A DNA stretch of 64,000 bases, from NCBI GenBank assembly GCA_963730115.1, contig CAVSQM010000012.1:310001-374000 (forward strand), written 5' to 3'. Of the stretch, positions 45,851 through 53,479 are shown in pieces; positions within the stretch are counted from its first letter, which is position 1; each line of letters starts with the position of its first letter. The stretch is from DASQFQ01 sp963730115 (lineage in GTDB: Bacteria; Actinomycetota; Thermoleophilia; Solirubrobacterales; Solirubrobacteraceae). The notes under the pieces are model-generated. The model was not told the DNA's origin, made no database searches, and was given only the letters and a program-made list of their open reading frames with translations. A program made the translations under genes and the position numbers.

Positions 45851-46183
45851 ATGCAAATGGACCAGCCGGTCCTCAGGGTGCTGGAAAGCAGAAATGCGCA
45901 CGACACGCTCGTCCTCTCGGTGCAGGGCGAGATCGATCTCGCCACCGTCGACACGCTCTCTGCGCACCTCGACCACATCTGCGACCGCGCGGATGCCGTC
46001 ACCGTCGACCTGCGCCGCGTCACGTTCCTCGACTGCCTCGGGCTGAAGGTGCTGCTGGGACTGCACGAGGAAGGGCTCGAACGCGGCTGCCGCGTCGGCT
46101 TCATCCAGGGCCCCACGGTCGTGCGCCGCGTGTTCGAGCTGACCGGCACGCTGCAGCGCCTGTCGTTCGCCGACGCCGCCTGA
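45851..46183 (+). CDS. STAS-domain protein (anti-sigma factor antagonist-like)
   Basis: 110 residues, STAS fold: LVLSVQGEIDLATVDTLSAH, VTVDLRRVTFLDCLGLKVLL and GPTVVRRVFELTGTLQRLSF. In antagonists of this family a Ser follows the Asp (DSSG/DSTG); here the sequence is LDCLGL, so the phosphorylatable Ser is Cys. It may bind a partner without phosphorylation control. No anti-sigma kinase is adjacent. Confidence 0.83.
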   Translation: MQMDQPVLRVLESRNAHDTLVLSVQGEIDLATVDTLSAHLDHICDRADAVTVDLRRVTFLDCLGLKVLLGLHEEGLERGCRVGFIQGPTVVRRVFELTGTLQRLSFADAA

Positions 46184-46196
46184 GCGCCCGCCGCCC

Positions 46197-47462
46197 ATGA
46201 TCACCCGCCTGCGCGCGGCCCTGCCGGTGCTGCACCACCGCGACTTCGCCCTGCTGTTCAGCGGCCAGGCGATCTCCGTCGTCGGCGACGCGCTGTTCCC
46301 GGTCGCGCTCGCCTTCGCCGTGCTCGAGCTGTCGGGCTCGCCCGCGAGCCTCGGCCTCGTGCTGGCCGCGCAGGCGCTGCCGCTGGCCGCCTTCGCGCTC
46401 GTCGGCGGCGTGGTCGGCGACCGCGTCTCGCGCCAGCGGCTGATGCTCGCCTCCGACCTCGCGCGCGCGGCGACGCAGGCGGTCGCGGCCACGCTGCTGA
46501 TCGCCGGCGTCGCCGAGATCTGGCACCTGGCGGTGCTCGCCGCGCTCTACGGGGCCGCCGAGGCGTTCTTCCGCCCCGCGGCGGGCGGGCTGGTCCCGCG
46601 GCTCGTCCCCGAGGAGCAGCTGCTGCAGGCCAACTCGCTGATCGCGATGTCGCAGAGCCTCGGCATGGTGCTGGGCCCCGCCCTCGCGGGCGTCCTGATC
46701 GCGCTGTTCGGCCCCGGCAGCGCGATCGCCATCGACGCCGCCAGCTTCGTGGTCAGCGCCGGCTGCCTGTGGCTGATGAGCCCGCGGCCCGGCGCGCGCG
46801 TCGACACCTCGGAGGAGACCGGCGCGGCGTTCCTCGCGCAGCTCAAGGAGGGCTGGGGCGAGGTCACCTCGCGCCCGTGGCTGCGCTCGTTCCTCGGCGT
46901 GCTCGCCGCCTACCACCTGATCGCGCTGCCCTGCGTGCTCGCGCTCGGCCCGGTGGTGGCCGACCGCGAGCTCGACGGCGCGTCGAGCTGGGCGGTGATC
47001 GTGGCGATGTTCGGCATCGGCTCGATCATCGGCGCGGCGATCGGGCTGCGCGCGAGCCCGCAGCGGCCGATGCTGGCGTGCTCGATCGCGTTCCTCGGCG
47101 CCGCCTGCCAGCCGGCGATCATCGCCGGCGCCGGGAGCACGCTGGCGATCGGGGCGTTCGAGCTGCTGGCGGGCATCTGCGTCGCGTTCGGCTTCACGGT
47201 GTGGGAGACGACGCTCGGGCGCGAGGTGCCGGCGGAGTCGCTGTCGCGCGTGACCTCGTTCGACTGGTTCACCTCCGTCGGCCTGATGCCGCTCGGCTAC
47301 GCGCTCGTGGGTCCTGTCGCCGACGCCGCCGGGCTCGACCCCACGATGTTCGCGGCGAGCGCGATCGTGATCGTGCTGGCGCTGGGCGCACTGCTGGTGA
47401 GGGACATCCGCTCCTTCGAGTACGGCAAGCCGCACGCCGGGACGCCTGCCTCCCCTATGTGA
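46197..47462 (+). CDS. MFS transporter (DHA3-like)
   Basis: 421 residues, 12 helices: LHHRDFALLFSGQAISVVGD and VGGVVGDRVSRQRLMLASDL. Drug or metabolite exporter of the MFS_3 group. Starts 14 bases after the STAS stop, so probably co-transcribed. Confidence 0.87.
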   Translation: MITRLRAALPVLHHRDFALLFSGQAISVVGDALFPVALAFAVLELSGSPASLGLVLAAQALPLAAFALVGGVVGDRVSRQRLMLASDLARAATQAVAATLLIAGVAEIWHLAVLAALYGAAEAFFRPAAGGLVPRLVPEEQLLQANSLIAMSQSLGMVLGPALAGVLIALFGPGSAIAIDAASFVVSAGCLWLMSPRPGARVDTSEETGAAFLAQLKEGWGEVTSRPWLRSFLGVLAAYHLIALPCVLALGPVVADRELDGASSWAVIVAMFGIGSIIGAAIGLRASPQRPMLACSIAFLGAACQPAIIAGAGSTLAIGAFELLAGICVAFGFTVWETTLGREVPAESLSRVTSFDWFTSVGLMPLGYALVGPVADAAGLDPTMFAASAIVIVLALGALLVRDIRSFEYGKPHAGTPASPM

Positions 47463-47492
47463 CGCACGGCACGAAGAGAGGAAGCTGTGCAC

Positions 47493-47582
47493 ATGATCTC
47501 CTCCAGCCTGCAGCACGCCACCGCTCGCACCATCGACAGCGATCGCACGCGCGCCTCGCGCAAGCGCCGCCGCATCTTCTAG
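47493..47582 (+). CDS. Small basic peptide ORF (29 aa)
   Basis: MISSSLQHATARTIDSDRTR followed by ASRKRRRIF. AGAGAGGAAG lies about nine bases before the ATG, a reasonable ribosome-binding site. The Arg/Lys-rich end is unlike a random GC-rich reading frame. Directly after the MFS gene; no family recognised. Confidence 0.4.
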   Translation: MISSSLQHATARTIDSDRTRASRKRRRIF

Positions 47583-47591
47583 GGAACCTCG

Positions 47592-47696
47592 ATGTCCTCC
47601 CGCCCGCGCATCCTGAGCCAGCCCGCCTTCTGCGTGCCCGTCGTCCGCGAGACCCCGCGCCCCGGCGCGACGGCCTCCGGCGCCTCAGCCTGGTAA
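47592..47696 (+). CDS. Small peptide ORF (34 aa)
   Basis: MSSRPRILSQPAFCVPVVRE followed by TPRPGATASGASAW. Starts nine bases after the stop of the previous small ORF. Contains one Cys and ends in Trp. No family recognised; could be a precursor peptide or a chance frame. Confidence 0.3.
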   Translation: MSSRPRILSQPAFCVPVVRETPRPGATASGASAW

Positions 47697-47866
47697 TCGC
47701 GGGCGGCGGGTGCGGTTTCCCGTACCCGCGTACGCCTGTTCCCCGCCGTACCGGGGGTTCTCCTGAATGTCAGAGTCTCGGCCATGAGCCTGCTTCAGAT
47801 CGCCCTCATCAGCAGCATCCAGCGCGAGCGCGGCGTTCGCGGCCGCTGAGCGCGCTTCAATCCGCT

Positions 47867-47929
47867 CCCCCTCCCCTTCCCCTCCCCCTCGGCCCCCGCG
47901 GCGCTCGACTCCCCCCTCCGGAGCGCCGC
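47867..47929. repeat. Mirror-repeat C/T tract and adjacent hairpin
   Basis: 47867-47888 is a perfect mirror repeat of C-runs separated by T (5-4-4-5 C). The minus strand therefore has four G-runs with one- to two-base loops, a strong G-quadruplex or H-DNA candidate. It is followed by GCGGCGCTC...GAGCGCCGC (9-bp stem, 47898-47929). The stretch 47697-47964 otherwise holds only a possible 21-residue ORF (47784-47849) and nothing else I can identify. Confidence 0.6.
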
Positions 47930-47964
47930 GGTGACGGGCCGAGGATCCGGGTAGCTTCGCCGCC

Positions 47965-48825
47965 ATGAGATGGCGCCGCGGAGCTGCAGGCAACGTCGAG
48001 GACCGCCGTGGCCGCCCGGGCGCCCGCACCGCCCTGCCGGTCGGCGGCGGCGTCATCGGCATCGTCGTGGCCGTGCTGATCCTGTTCCTCGGCGGGGGCG
48101 GCTACGGCGTCAACAACCCGCTGGAGCAGTTCCCGGCGCAGAACGACCCCGGCAGCAACGCGAGCGCGATGGAGACCGCGCCGGACTCGCAATCGCAGGT
48201 CGACGGCTTCGTGAGGTTCGTGATCAGTGACCTGCAGCAGTTCTGGGTCGCCGACTTCCAGCGCGCCGGCCGCGAGTTCTCGCCGACGCGGCTCGTGCTG
48301 TTCCGGCAGGCGACCGACACCGGCTGCGGCACCGGCTCGTCGGCGACCGGGCCGTTCTACTGCCCGCGCGACCGGCGGATCTACATCGACCTCAGCTTCT
48401 TCCGCGCGCTCGCCCAGCGCTTCCGCGCACCCGGCGACTTCGCCCAGGCCTACGTGCTCGCGCACGAGTACGGCCACCACGTGCAGACGATCACCGGGGT
48501 CACGCAGCAGGTCGACCAGGCGTCGCAGGAGAACCCCGACCAGCGCAACGCGCTGTCGGTCCGGGTCGAGCTGCAGGCCGACTGCCTGGCCGGCGTGTGG
48601 GCGCACTCGACCTACGAGCGCGGGCTGCTCGAGGAGGGCGACCTCGAGGAGGGGCTGACCGCGGCGGCCTCGGTCGGCGACGACCGCATCCAGGCCGAGA
48701 CGACGGGGCGCATCAGCCCGGAGACGTTCACCCACGGCACCGCGGAGCAGCGCGCGGCGTGGTTCAAGCGCGGCTTCGACGAGGGCGACGCGAGCGTCTG
48801 CGACACGTTCTCGGCCGACATCTGA
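47965..48825 (+). CDS. Neutral zinc metallopeptidase (YpfJ-like)
   Basis: 286 residues: an N-terminal basic stretch and one membrane helix (VGGGVIGIVVAVLILFLGGG), then the extracytoplasmic domain with HEYGHHVQTI (HExxH zinc site) and ELQADCLAGVWAH (third ligand region). Typical length for the family. TAGCTT seven bases before the ATG suggests a leaderless mRNA. Confidence 0.88.
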   Translation: MRWRRGAAGNVEDRRGRPGARTALPVGGGVIGIVVAVLILFLGGGGYGVNNPLEQFPAQNDPGSNASAMETAPDSQSQVDGFVRFVISDLQQFWVADFQRAGREFSPTRLVLFRQATDTGCGTGSSATGPFYCPRDRRIYIDLSFFRALAQRFRAPGDFAQAYVLAHEYGHHVQTITGVTQQVDQASQENPDQRNALSVRVELQADCLAGVWAHSTYERGLLEEGDLEEGLTAAASVGDDRIQAETTGRISPETFTHGTAEQRAAWFKRGFDEGDASVCDTFSADI

Positions 48826-48880
48826 AAGTTCAGTAAAGGCTCGGCCGGCGGGCGGCGATCCCGCGCTAGGTTCGAGGGCA

Positions 48881-50308
48881 ATGCCGACCGAACGACTCTC
48901 AGCGCTCGATGCCTCCTTCCTCGCCGTCGAAGGCCCCAGCGCCCACATGCACGTGGGCTGGGCCGCGACCCTGGCGCCGCCCGCCCAGGGCCCGCGGCCG
49001 AGCTTCGAGGTGATCTTCGAGCACATCGCGCGCCGCCTCGGCCGCGCCCCGCGCTACCGGCAGCGGATCGCGCCCGACGCGCTCGGCCTGCACGCCCCGC
49101 TGTGGATCGACGCCGAGGACTTCGACCCCGCCGAGCACATCCACCGCTCCGCGGCCGAGCGGCTCGAGGACCTCGCCGACGCCGTGCTCTCGGAGCCGCT
49201 GCAGCGGGACCGCCCGCTGTGGGAGATCTGGCTCGCCCCGGAGCTCGCCGACGGCACCATCGGGCTCGTCGGCAAGGCGCATCACTGCATGGTCGACGGT
49301 CTCGCCGCCGTCGAGCTCGGCTCGCTCCTGCTCGACGCCGAGCCGGCACCGCGCGGCGACGAGGCGGCCGAGGAGTGGCTGCCGGCCCCCGCCCCGCACG
49401 CACTCGAGCTGCTGGCCCGCGGGGCCTGGGATCGCACGCGGGAGCAGCTGCGGGCCCCGCTCGCGCTCGCGCGCGCCCCGCTCGCGCTGCCCGGCTTCGC
49501 GCTGCGCTCCGGCCGTGCGCTCGCGGGCGCGGTTCTCCCGGTTGCCCCGGGCAGCTCGCTCAACGGGCGGAGCTCGCCGGAGCGCCACCTCGCCACCGCG
49601 CGCCGCCCGCTCGACGAGCTGCGCGCGATCAAGCACGAGTACGGCGTGACCGTCAACGACGTCGTGCTCGCAGCGGTCGCGGGCGCGCTGCGCCGGCACG
49701 CCGAGCGCCGCAACGAGCCACCGCGGAACCTCAAGGCGATGGTGCCGGTCAACGTGCGCGCGGAGGGCGCCGGCGCGCTCGGCAACCGCATCACGTTCAT
49801 GTTCGTCGAGCTGCCGGCGACGTCCCCCGATCCGCTCGACCGCCTGTTCCGCGTCAACGTCGCGACCCGCGCGCGCAAGGACGCCGGGGTGCCCGAGGAC
49901 GCCGACGCCGCGATGCAGGCGCTCTCCTACGCGCCGCGCACGGTGCAGAAGGCGGCCGCCCAGGTGCTGGCCAGCCCGCGCGTCTACAACCTCGTGGTCT
50001 CGAACATCCCCGGCCCGCGGATCCCGATGTACATGTGCGGGTGCCGGCTGCGGGACGCGTATCCGGTCGTCCCGCTGTCCGACGGGCACGCGCTGTCGGT
50101 CGGGATGACGACGATCGGCGACGACGCCTGCTTCGGCCTCTACGCCGATCCGGAGACGCTGCCGGATGCTGACGCGCTCGCGCTCGACCTCGACGCCGCG
50201 CTCGACGAGCTGCGTGCCACCATGGAGCCATGGCCGACACCACACAGACCCGCTTCGGGATCGGCGACCCGGTTCCAGCCTTCGCGCTCCCCGACACCGA
50301 CGGCGTAG
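48881..50308 (+). CDS. Wax ester synthase/diacylglycerol acyltransferase (WS/DGAT)
   Basis: 475 residues. Active-site HHCMVDGLAAVELGS (HHxxxDG), N-terminal LSALDASFLAVEGPSAHMHV, and C-terminal NLVVSNIPGPRIPMYMCGCR, all diagnostic. Makes triacylglycerol or wax ester storage lipid from acyl-CoA. TAGGTT eight bases before the ATG. The last 79 bases overlap the following gene in another frame, more than is usual, so the true stop may be nearer 50230. Confidence 0.88.
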   Translation: MPTERLSALDASFLAVEGPSAHMHVGWAATLAPPAQGPRPSFEVIFEHIARRLGRAPRYRQRIAPDALGLHAPLWIDAEDFDPAEHIHRSAAERLEDLADAVLSEPLQRDRPLWEIWLAPELADGTIGLVGKAHHCMVDGLAAVELGSLLLDAEPAPRGDEAAEEWLPAPAPHALELLARGAWDRTREQLRAPLALARAPLALPGFALRSGRALAGAVLPVAPGSSLNGRSSPERHLATARRPLDELRAIKHEYGVTVNDVVLAAVAGALRRHAERRNEPPRNLKAMVPVNVRAEGAGALGNRITFMFVELPATSPDPLDRLFRVNVATRARKDAGVPEDADAAMQALSYAPRTVQKAAAQVLASPRVYNLVVSNIPGPRIPMYMCGCRLRDAYPVVPLSDGHALSVGMTTIGDDACFGLYADPETLPDADALALDLDAALDELRATMEPWPTPHRPASGSATRFQPSRSPTPTA

Positions 50309-50778
50309 CGCACGCGGTCCCGCAGGACCCGGCGCCGGCCGCGACGGTGCTGATCGTCACCTGCTGCCACTGCCCGTACGTGATCGCGTGGAACAAGCGG
50401 CTGCGCACGGCCGCCGAGGACTACGCCGACCGCGGCGTGCGCTTCCTCGGCATCAACTCGAACGACGCCGAGCGGTACCCGGCCGACTCGCTCGAGGCGA
50501 TGCAGCGGTTCGTGCGCGACCAGGCGTGGCCGTATCCGTACCTGTACGACGAGGATCAGTCGGCCGCACGCGCGCTCGGCGCCGAGGTGACGCCGCACGT
50601 GTTCGTGCTCGACGGCGAGCACCGGCTCGTCTATCGCGGCGCGCCCGACGGCGACCACCAGGACGAGAGCCGAGGAGCCGAATGGCTGCGCGCTGCCCTC
50701 GACGCCGCGCTGGCCGGCGAGGCGCCGGCCGAGGCGGAGACCCGCGCGCGCGGGTGCTCCGTCAAATGGCGCGGCTGA
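50230..50778 (+). CDS. Thioredoxin-fold peroxiredoxin-like protein
   Basis: 182 residues of the AhpC/TSA-Redoxin group: IGDPVPAFALPDTDGVAHAV and the active site VTCCHCPYVIAWNKRL (most relatives have CNHCPY), then GVRFLGINSNDAERYP and VTPHVFVLDGEHRLVYRGAP. Likely a thiol peroxidase or disulfide carrier; it has an extra Cys beside the CxxCPY pair. Converges on the flavin-reductase gene of the redox cluster. Confidence 0.83.
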   Translation: MADTTQTRFGIGDPVPAFALPDTDGVAHAVPQDPAPAATVLIVTCCHCPYVIAWNKRLRTAAEDYADRGVRFLGINSNDAERYPADSLEAMQRFVRDQAWPYPYLYDEDQSAARALGAEVTPHVFVLDGEHRLVYRGAPDGDHQDESRGAEWLRAALDAALAGEAPAEAETRARGCSVKWRG

Positions 50779-51559
50779 GGATCTGCCCGGCGATCTCGTC
50801 GGCGACGTCCCACACGTTGACGTTCATGCCCGCGATCACGCGGCCCTCGCGCAGCCAGTAGGCGATGAACTCGCGCTGCTCGACGTCGCCGCGGACCACG
50901 TACTCGTCGGCGCCGACCGCGAGGCCCGTGTACTCCATCCCGACGTCGTACTGATCGGAGAAGAAGTACGGCAGGCGGTCGTAGGCAGCCGGCTTGCCGA
51001 GCATCGCCTTCGCGGCGACCTCGGGCTGGTGCAACGCGTTGGCCCAGTGCTCGACCCGCAGGCGGCGACCGTAGAACGGGTGCTGCGCGTTCGCGATGTC
51101 GCCCGCGGCGAAGATCCCCGGCACGCTCGTCTCGAGCCGCTCGTCGGTGAGCACCCCGTTGCGCACCTCGAGCCCGGCCTGCTCGGCCAGCGCGGTGCGC
51201 GGGAGCGCGCCGAGGCCGCAGACGAGGAGGTCGGCGTCGAGCGCGCGGCCGTCGGCGAGCACGACGCGCTCGACGCGGCCGCGCCCTCCACGCGCGCAAC
51301 CGCGACGCCGGTGTGCACGTCGACGCCGTGGTCGCGGTGCAGCTGCGCGTAGAACTCGCCCGTCTCGCGGCCGAGCGTGACGGTGCGGTCGGTGGTGTCG
51401 AACGCGGTCACCGAGGTGCCGGTCAGCAGCTCGATGTCGTGGTCGGCATAGAAGCCCTGCGCGTGCACGCGCGCCTGCGCGCGCGTGGACTCGCCCCGCA
51501 GGTAGTCCTTGGAGAGCGCCGAGGAGGCCGGCGCCCGCGATGACGTGGGTCTCAGGCAT
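50762..51559 (-). pseudogene. NAD(P)/FAD-dependent reductase (ferredoxin reductase type), internally deleted
   Basis: Starts MPETHVIAGAG, the first Rossmann strand, then jumps frame directly to LSKDYLRGESTRAQARVHAQ. Then it runs from TDRTVTL directly to GRETGEFYAQLHRDHGVDVH, and returns to the first frame after VEG (GRVERVVLADGRALDADLLV, VPGIFAAGDIA). Compared with the complete homologue at 62-63.3 kb, about 35 residues after GAG and about 85 residues before GRETGEF are missing, including the NADH-binding GxGxxG. A one-base deletion lies near 51285. About 265 residues are left of about 400. Overlaps the folE stop by 8 bases, so the second gene of that operon. Confidence 0.75.
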
Positions 51560-52136
51560 GGCTCGCCGCCAGCGCGAGGAACTCCTGGCGCGTGCGCGGG
51601 TCGTCGCGCACCAGCCCGTGCAGCGCCGAGGTGACGGTCGTGGCGCCCGGCTTCTGCACGCCGCGGATCGTCATGCAGGCGTGCTCGGCCTCGAGCACGA
51701 CGCCGACGCCCTTGGGCGCCAGCTCGCGCTGCAGCCAGCGGGCGACCTGCGTCGTGAGGCGCTCCTGCACCTGCAGCGCGCGGGCGAAGTGGTCGACGAC
51801 GCGGGCGAGCTTGGAGAGGCCGACGATCCGCTCGCCCGGCAGGTAGCCGACGTGGGCGACGCCCGCGAACGGCAGCAGGTGGTGCTCGCACAGCGAGTGG
51901 AACGGGATGTCACGGGCCACGACGAGCTCGTCGTAGCCGCCGTCGTTGGGGAACGTGGTGGCGTCGAACGGCTCCGGCGTGAGCAGATCGGCGTACATCC
52001 GCGCGATCCGGCGCGGGGTGTCGCGGCGGCTCTCGCTGTCGAGGTCGACGCCGAGCGCCTCGAGGAAGTCGGCCGCGGCGCGCTCGGCCGGATGCGGCGC
52101 GGGGAGTTCGGTCGCCAGGGCGAGGGAGTGGGTCAT
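51552..52136 (-). CDS. folE: GTP cyclohydrolase I
   Basis: 194 residues. Catalyses GTP to dihydroneopterin triphosphate (folate or tetrahydropterin synthesis). Zinc site: HSLCEHHLLPFAGVAHVGYL (Cys and His ligands) and EAEHACMTIRGVQKPGATTV (second Cys). Substrate-binding GLSKLARVVDHFARALQVQE is intact. No other folate genes are adjacent. Its promoter matches those of the divergent sigma factor and doxX, so it is probably part of the same stress regulon. Confidence 0.93.
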   Translation of the reverse strand: MTHSLALATELPAPHPAERAAADFLEALGVDLDSESRRDTPRRIARMYADLLTPEPFDATTFPNDGGYDELVVARDIPFHSLCEHHLLPFAGVAHVGYLPGERIVGLSKLARVVDHFARALQVQERLTTQVARWLQRELAPKGVGVVLEAEHACMTIRGVQKPGATTVTSALHGLVRDDPRTRQEFLALAASHA

Positions 52137-52140
52137 GCCC

Positions 52141-52170
52141 CGTTCGCGCCGCCGGGCGGCGGTTTCTTAC
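52141..52170 (-). promoter_or_regulatory. ECF-type promoter of folE
   Basis: Minus strand GTAAGA (52170-52165), 13 bp, CGGCGCGAACG (52151-52141), then four bases to the folE ATG. Matches the two other copies in spacing and at 8 of 11 downstream positions. Its GTAAGAA arm is half of a perfect 7-bp inverted repeat (TTCTTAC-N7-GTAAGAA, 52164-52184) shared with the divergent sigma-factor promoter. Confidence 0.7.
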
Positions 52171-52177
52171 CTCGGAC

Positions 52178-52207
52178 GTAAGAACCTCGCGTTCGCCGAC
52201 GCCAACC
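52178..52207 (+). promoter_or_regulatory. ECF-type promoter of the sigma-factor gene (autoregulatory)
   Basis: GTAAGA (52178-52183), 13 bp, CGACGCCAACC (52197-52207), then three bases to the first ATG (52211). Identical elements and spacing recur before doxX (52976-53005). The -35/-10 geometry fits a sigma factor of the ECF class reading its own promoter. Confidence 0.75.
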
Positions 52208-52210
52208 ATC

Positions 52211-52783
52211 ATGCTCGCGGTCATGGCCGCCACCACCGACGACGCGTGGATCGCCGCCCTGCGCGGGCCCGCGCACGAGGCCGCCGTCGCCGAGCTGCAC
52301 GCGCTGCTGCTGCGCGCCGCGCGCTTCGAGCTGCGCCGCCGCCAGGTCGTCGACGACGACCTCGCCCACGAGGCGGCCGACGACGCGCTGATGGCGGTGC
52401 TCGGCAAGCTCGACAGCTTCCGCGGCGCGAGCCGCTTCACCACCTGGGCCTACAAGTTCGCGCTGCTCGAGGCGGGCGTGAAGGCACGGCGGCGCGCGTG
52501 GCGCGGGCGCGAGATCGCGATCGACGAGGAGCGCTGGCCGGAGATCCCCGACCGCGGGCTGTCCGCGCAGGAGCGCCTCGAGCAGGAGGAGCTGCTGCGC
52601 GCGATCCAGCACGCCGTCCGCACCGAGCTCACCCCGCACCAGCGCGAGGTGTTCTGCGCGCTCGCGCTCAACGGCGTCCCGATCGACGTGCTCGCCGAGC
52701 GGCTCGGGTCGACGCGCGGCGCGCTCTACAAGACCCTGCACGACGCCCGCCGCAAGCTCCGGGAGGTGACCCATGATCGATGA
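52211..52783 (+). CDS. ECF-type RNA polymerase sigma factor
   Basis: 190 residues. Region 2 (about 45-110): DDLAHEAADDALMAVLGKLD, then FRGASRFTTWAYKFALLEAG; region 4 (about 140-185): LTPHQREVFCALALNGVPID and TRGALYKTLHDARRKLRE. Redirects RNA polymerase to stress promoters. Start ATG 52211 lies almost at the predicted transcription start; ATG 52223 is the alternative. The stop overlaps the anti-sigma start by 11 bases. Confidence 0.88.
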   Translation: MLAVMAATTDDAWIAALRGPAHEAAVAELHALLLRAARFELRRRQVVDDDLAHEAADDALMAVLGKLDSFRGASRFTTWAYKFALLEAGVKARRRAWRGREIAIDEERWPEIPDRGLSAQERLEQEELLRAIQHAVRTELTPHQREVFCALALNGVPIDVLAERLGSTRGALYKTLHDARRKLREVTHDR

Positions 52784-52979
52784 GCTGCTCGGCCCAGAAG
52801 GGCCGGAGGTGAGCTGCGAGGAGTGCTTCGAGCGGCTCGACGAGTACGTCGAGCTCGAGCTCGCCGGCGAGGACGCCGACAGCCGCGTGCCCGGGATGCG
52901 CGAGCACCTCGGCGGCTGCCCGGCCTGCCGCGAGGACCACGAGAGCCTGCGCGACCTGCTCGCGCAGGACTCGGGGTAA
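52773..52979 (+). CDS. Zinc-finger anti-sigma factor (ZAS type)
   Basis: 68 residues: CEECFERLDEYVELELAGED, then REHLGGCPACRED, which is the H-x3-C-x2-C motif of zinc-binding, thiol-sensing anti-sigma factors. No membrane helix, so cytosolic. Overlaps the sigma gene, the usual pairing; oxidation of the Cys pair would free the sigma factor. Its TAA stop lies inside the GTAAGA element of the doxX promoter. Confidence 0.85.
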   Translation: MIDELLGPEGPEVSCEECFERLDEYVELELAGEDADSRVPGMREHLGGCPACREDHESLRDLLAQDSG

Positions 52980-53005
52980 GACGCGTCCGCGGGACGACGC
53001 CAACC
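52976..53005 (+). promoter_or_regulatory. ECF-type promoter of doxX
   Basis: GTAAGA (52976-52981), 13 bp, CGACGCCAACC (52995-53005), then four bases to the doxX ATG. The first element covers the anti-sigma stop codon. Same sequence and spacing as upstream of the sigma gene, so probably recognised by that sigma factor. Confidence 0.75.
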
Positions 53006-53009
53006 CCGC

Positions 53010-53438
53010 ATGACCTCCATCACCACACCCCTCCCGCGGGCAGAGGCCGTGCGCCACGACCCCGTCGCGCAGGCCACGCTGCTGCTCCGCATCGGCTTCA
53101 CCGTCGCGCCGATCCTGTTCGGCCTCGACAAGTTCGCCAACGTCCTCACCGACGACTGGACGCGCTACCTCGCGCCGGCCTTCAACGACGTGATCCCCGG
53201 CTCGGCCGAGGACGCGATGTACATGGTCGGCGTGATCGAGATCGTCGCGGGCCTCGTCGTCTGGTTCGCGCCTCGCTACGGCGGCCTGCTCGTCGCGGGC
53301 TGGCTGGCGGGCATCATCGTCAACCTCCTGATCGTCGGCGGCTATGGGGACATCGCCCTGCGCGACTTCGGGCTGATGCTCGGGGCGCTCACGCTGGCCC
53401 GTCTGGCAGGTGTCCGCGGGCCCACATCCGACGGATGA
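53010..53438 (+). CDS. DoxX-family membrane protein
   Basis: 142 residues, four membrane helices: LLLRIGFTVAPILFGLDKFA, VGVIEIVAGLVVWFAPRYGG, LVAGWLAGIIVNLLIVGGYG. DoxX proteins are linked to thiol/redox stress membrane complexes. Immediately after sigma/anti-sigma with its own matching promoter, so part of the predicted regulon. Confidence 0.85.
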   Translation: MTSITTPLPRAEAVRHDPVAQATLLLRIGFTVAPILFGLDKFANVLTDDWTRYLAPAFNDVIPGSAEDAMYMVGVIEIVAGLVVWFAPRYGGLLVAGWLAGIIVNLLIVGGYGDIALRDFGLMLGALTLARLAGVRGPTSDG

Positions 53439-53479
53439 CCCATTGGAGGGTCGCGTGCGTACGGGTACTCTGAGCACCC

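Noticed and set aside
47898..47929. Intrinsic terminator after the small ORFs
   Set aside because: Good stem but no T-run on either side, so termination cannot be claimed.
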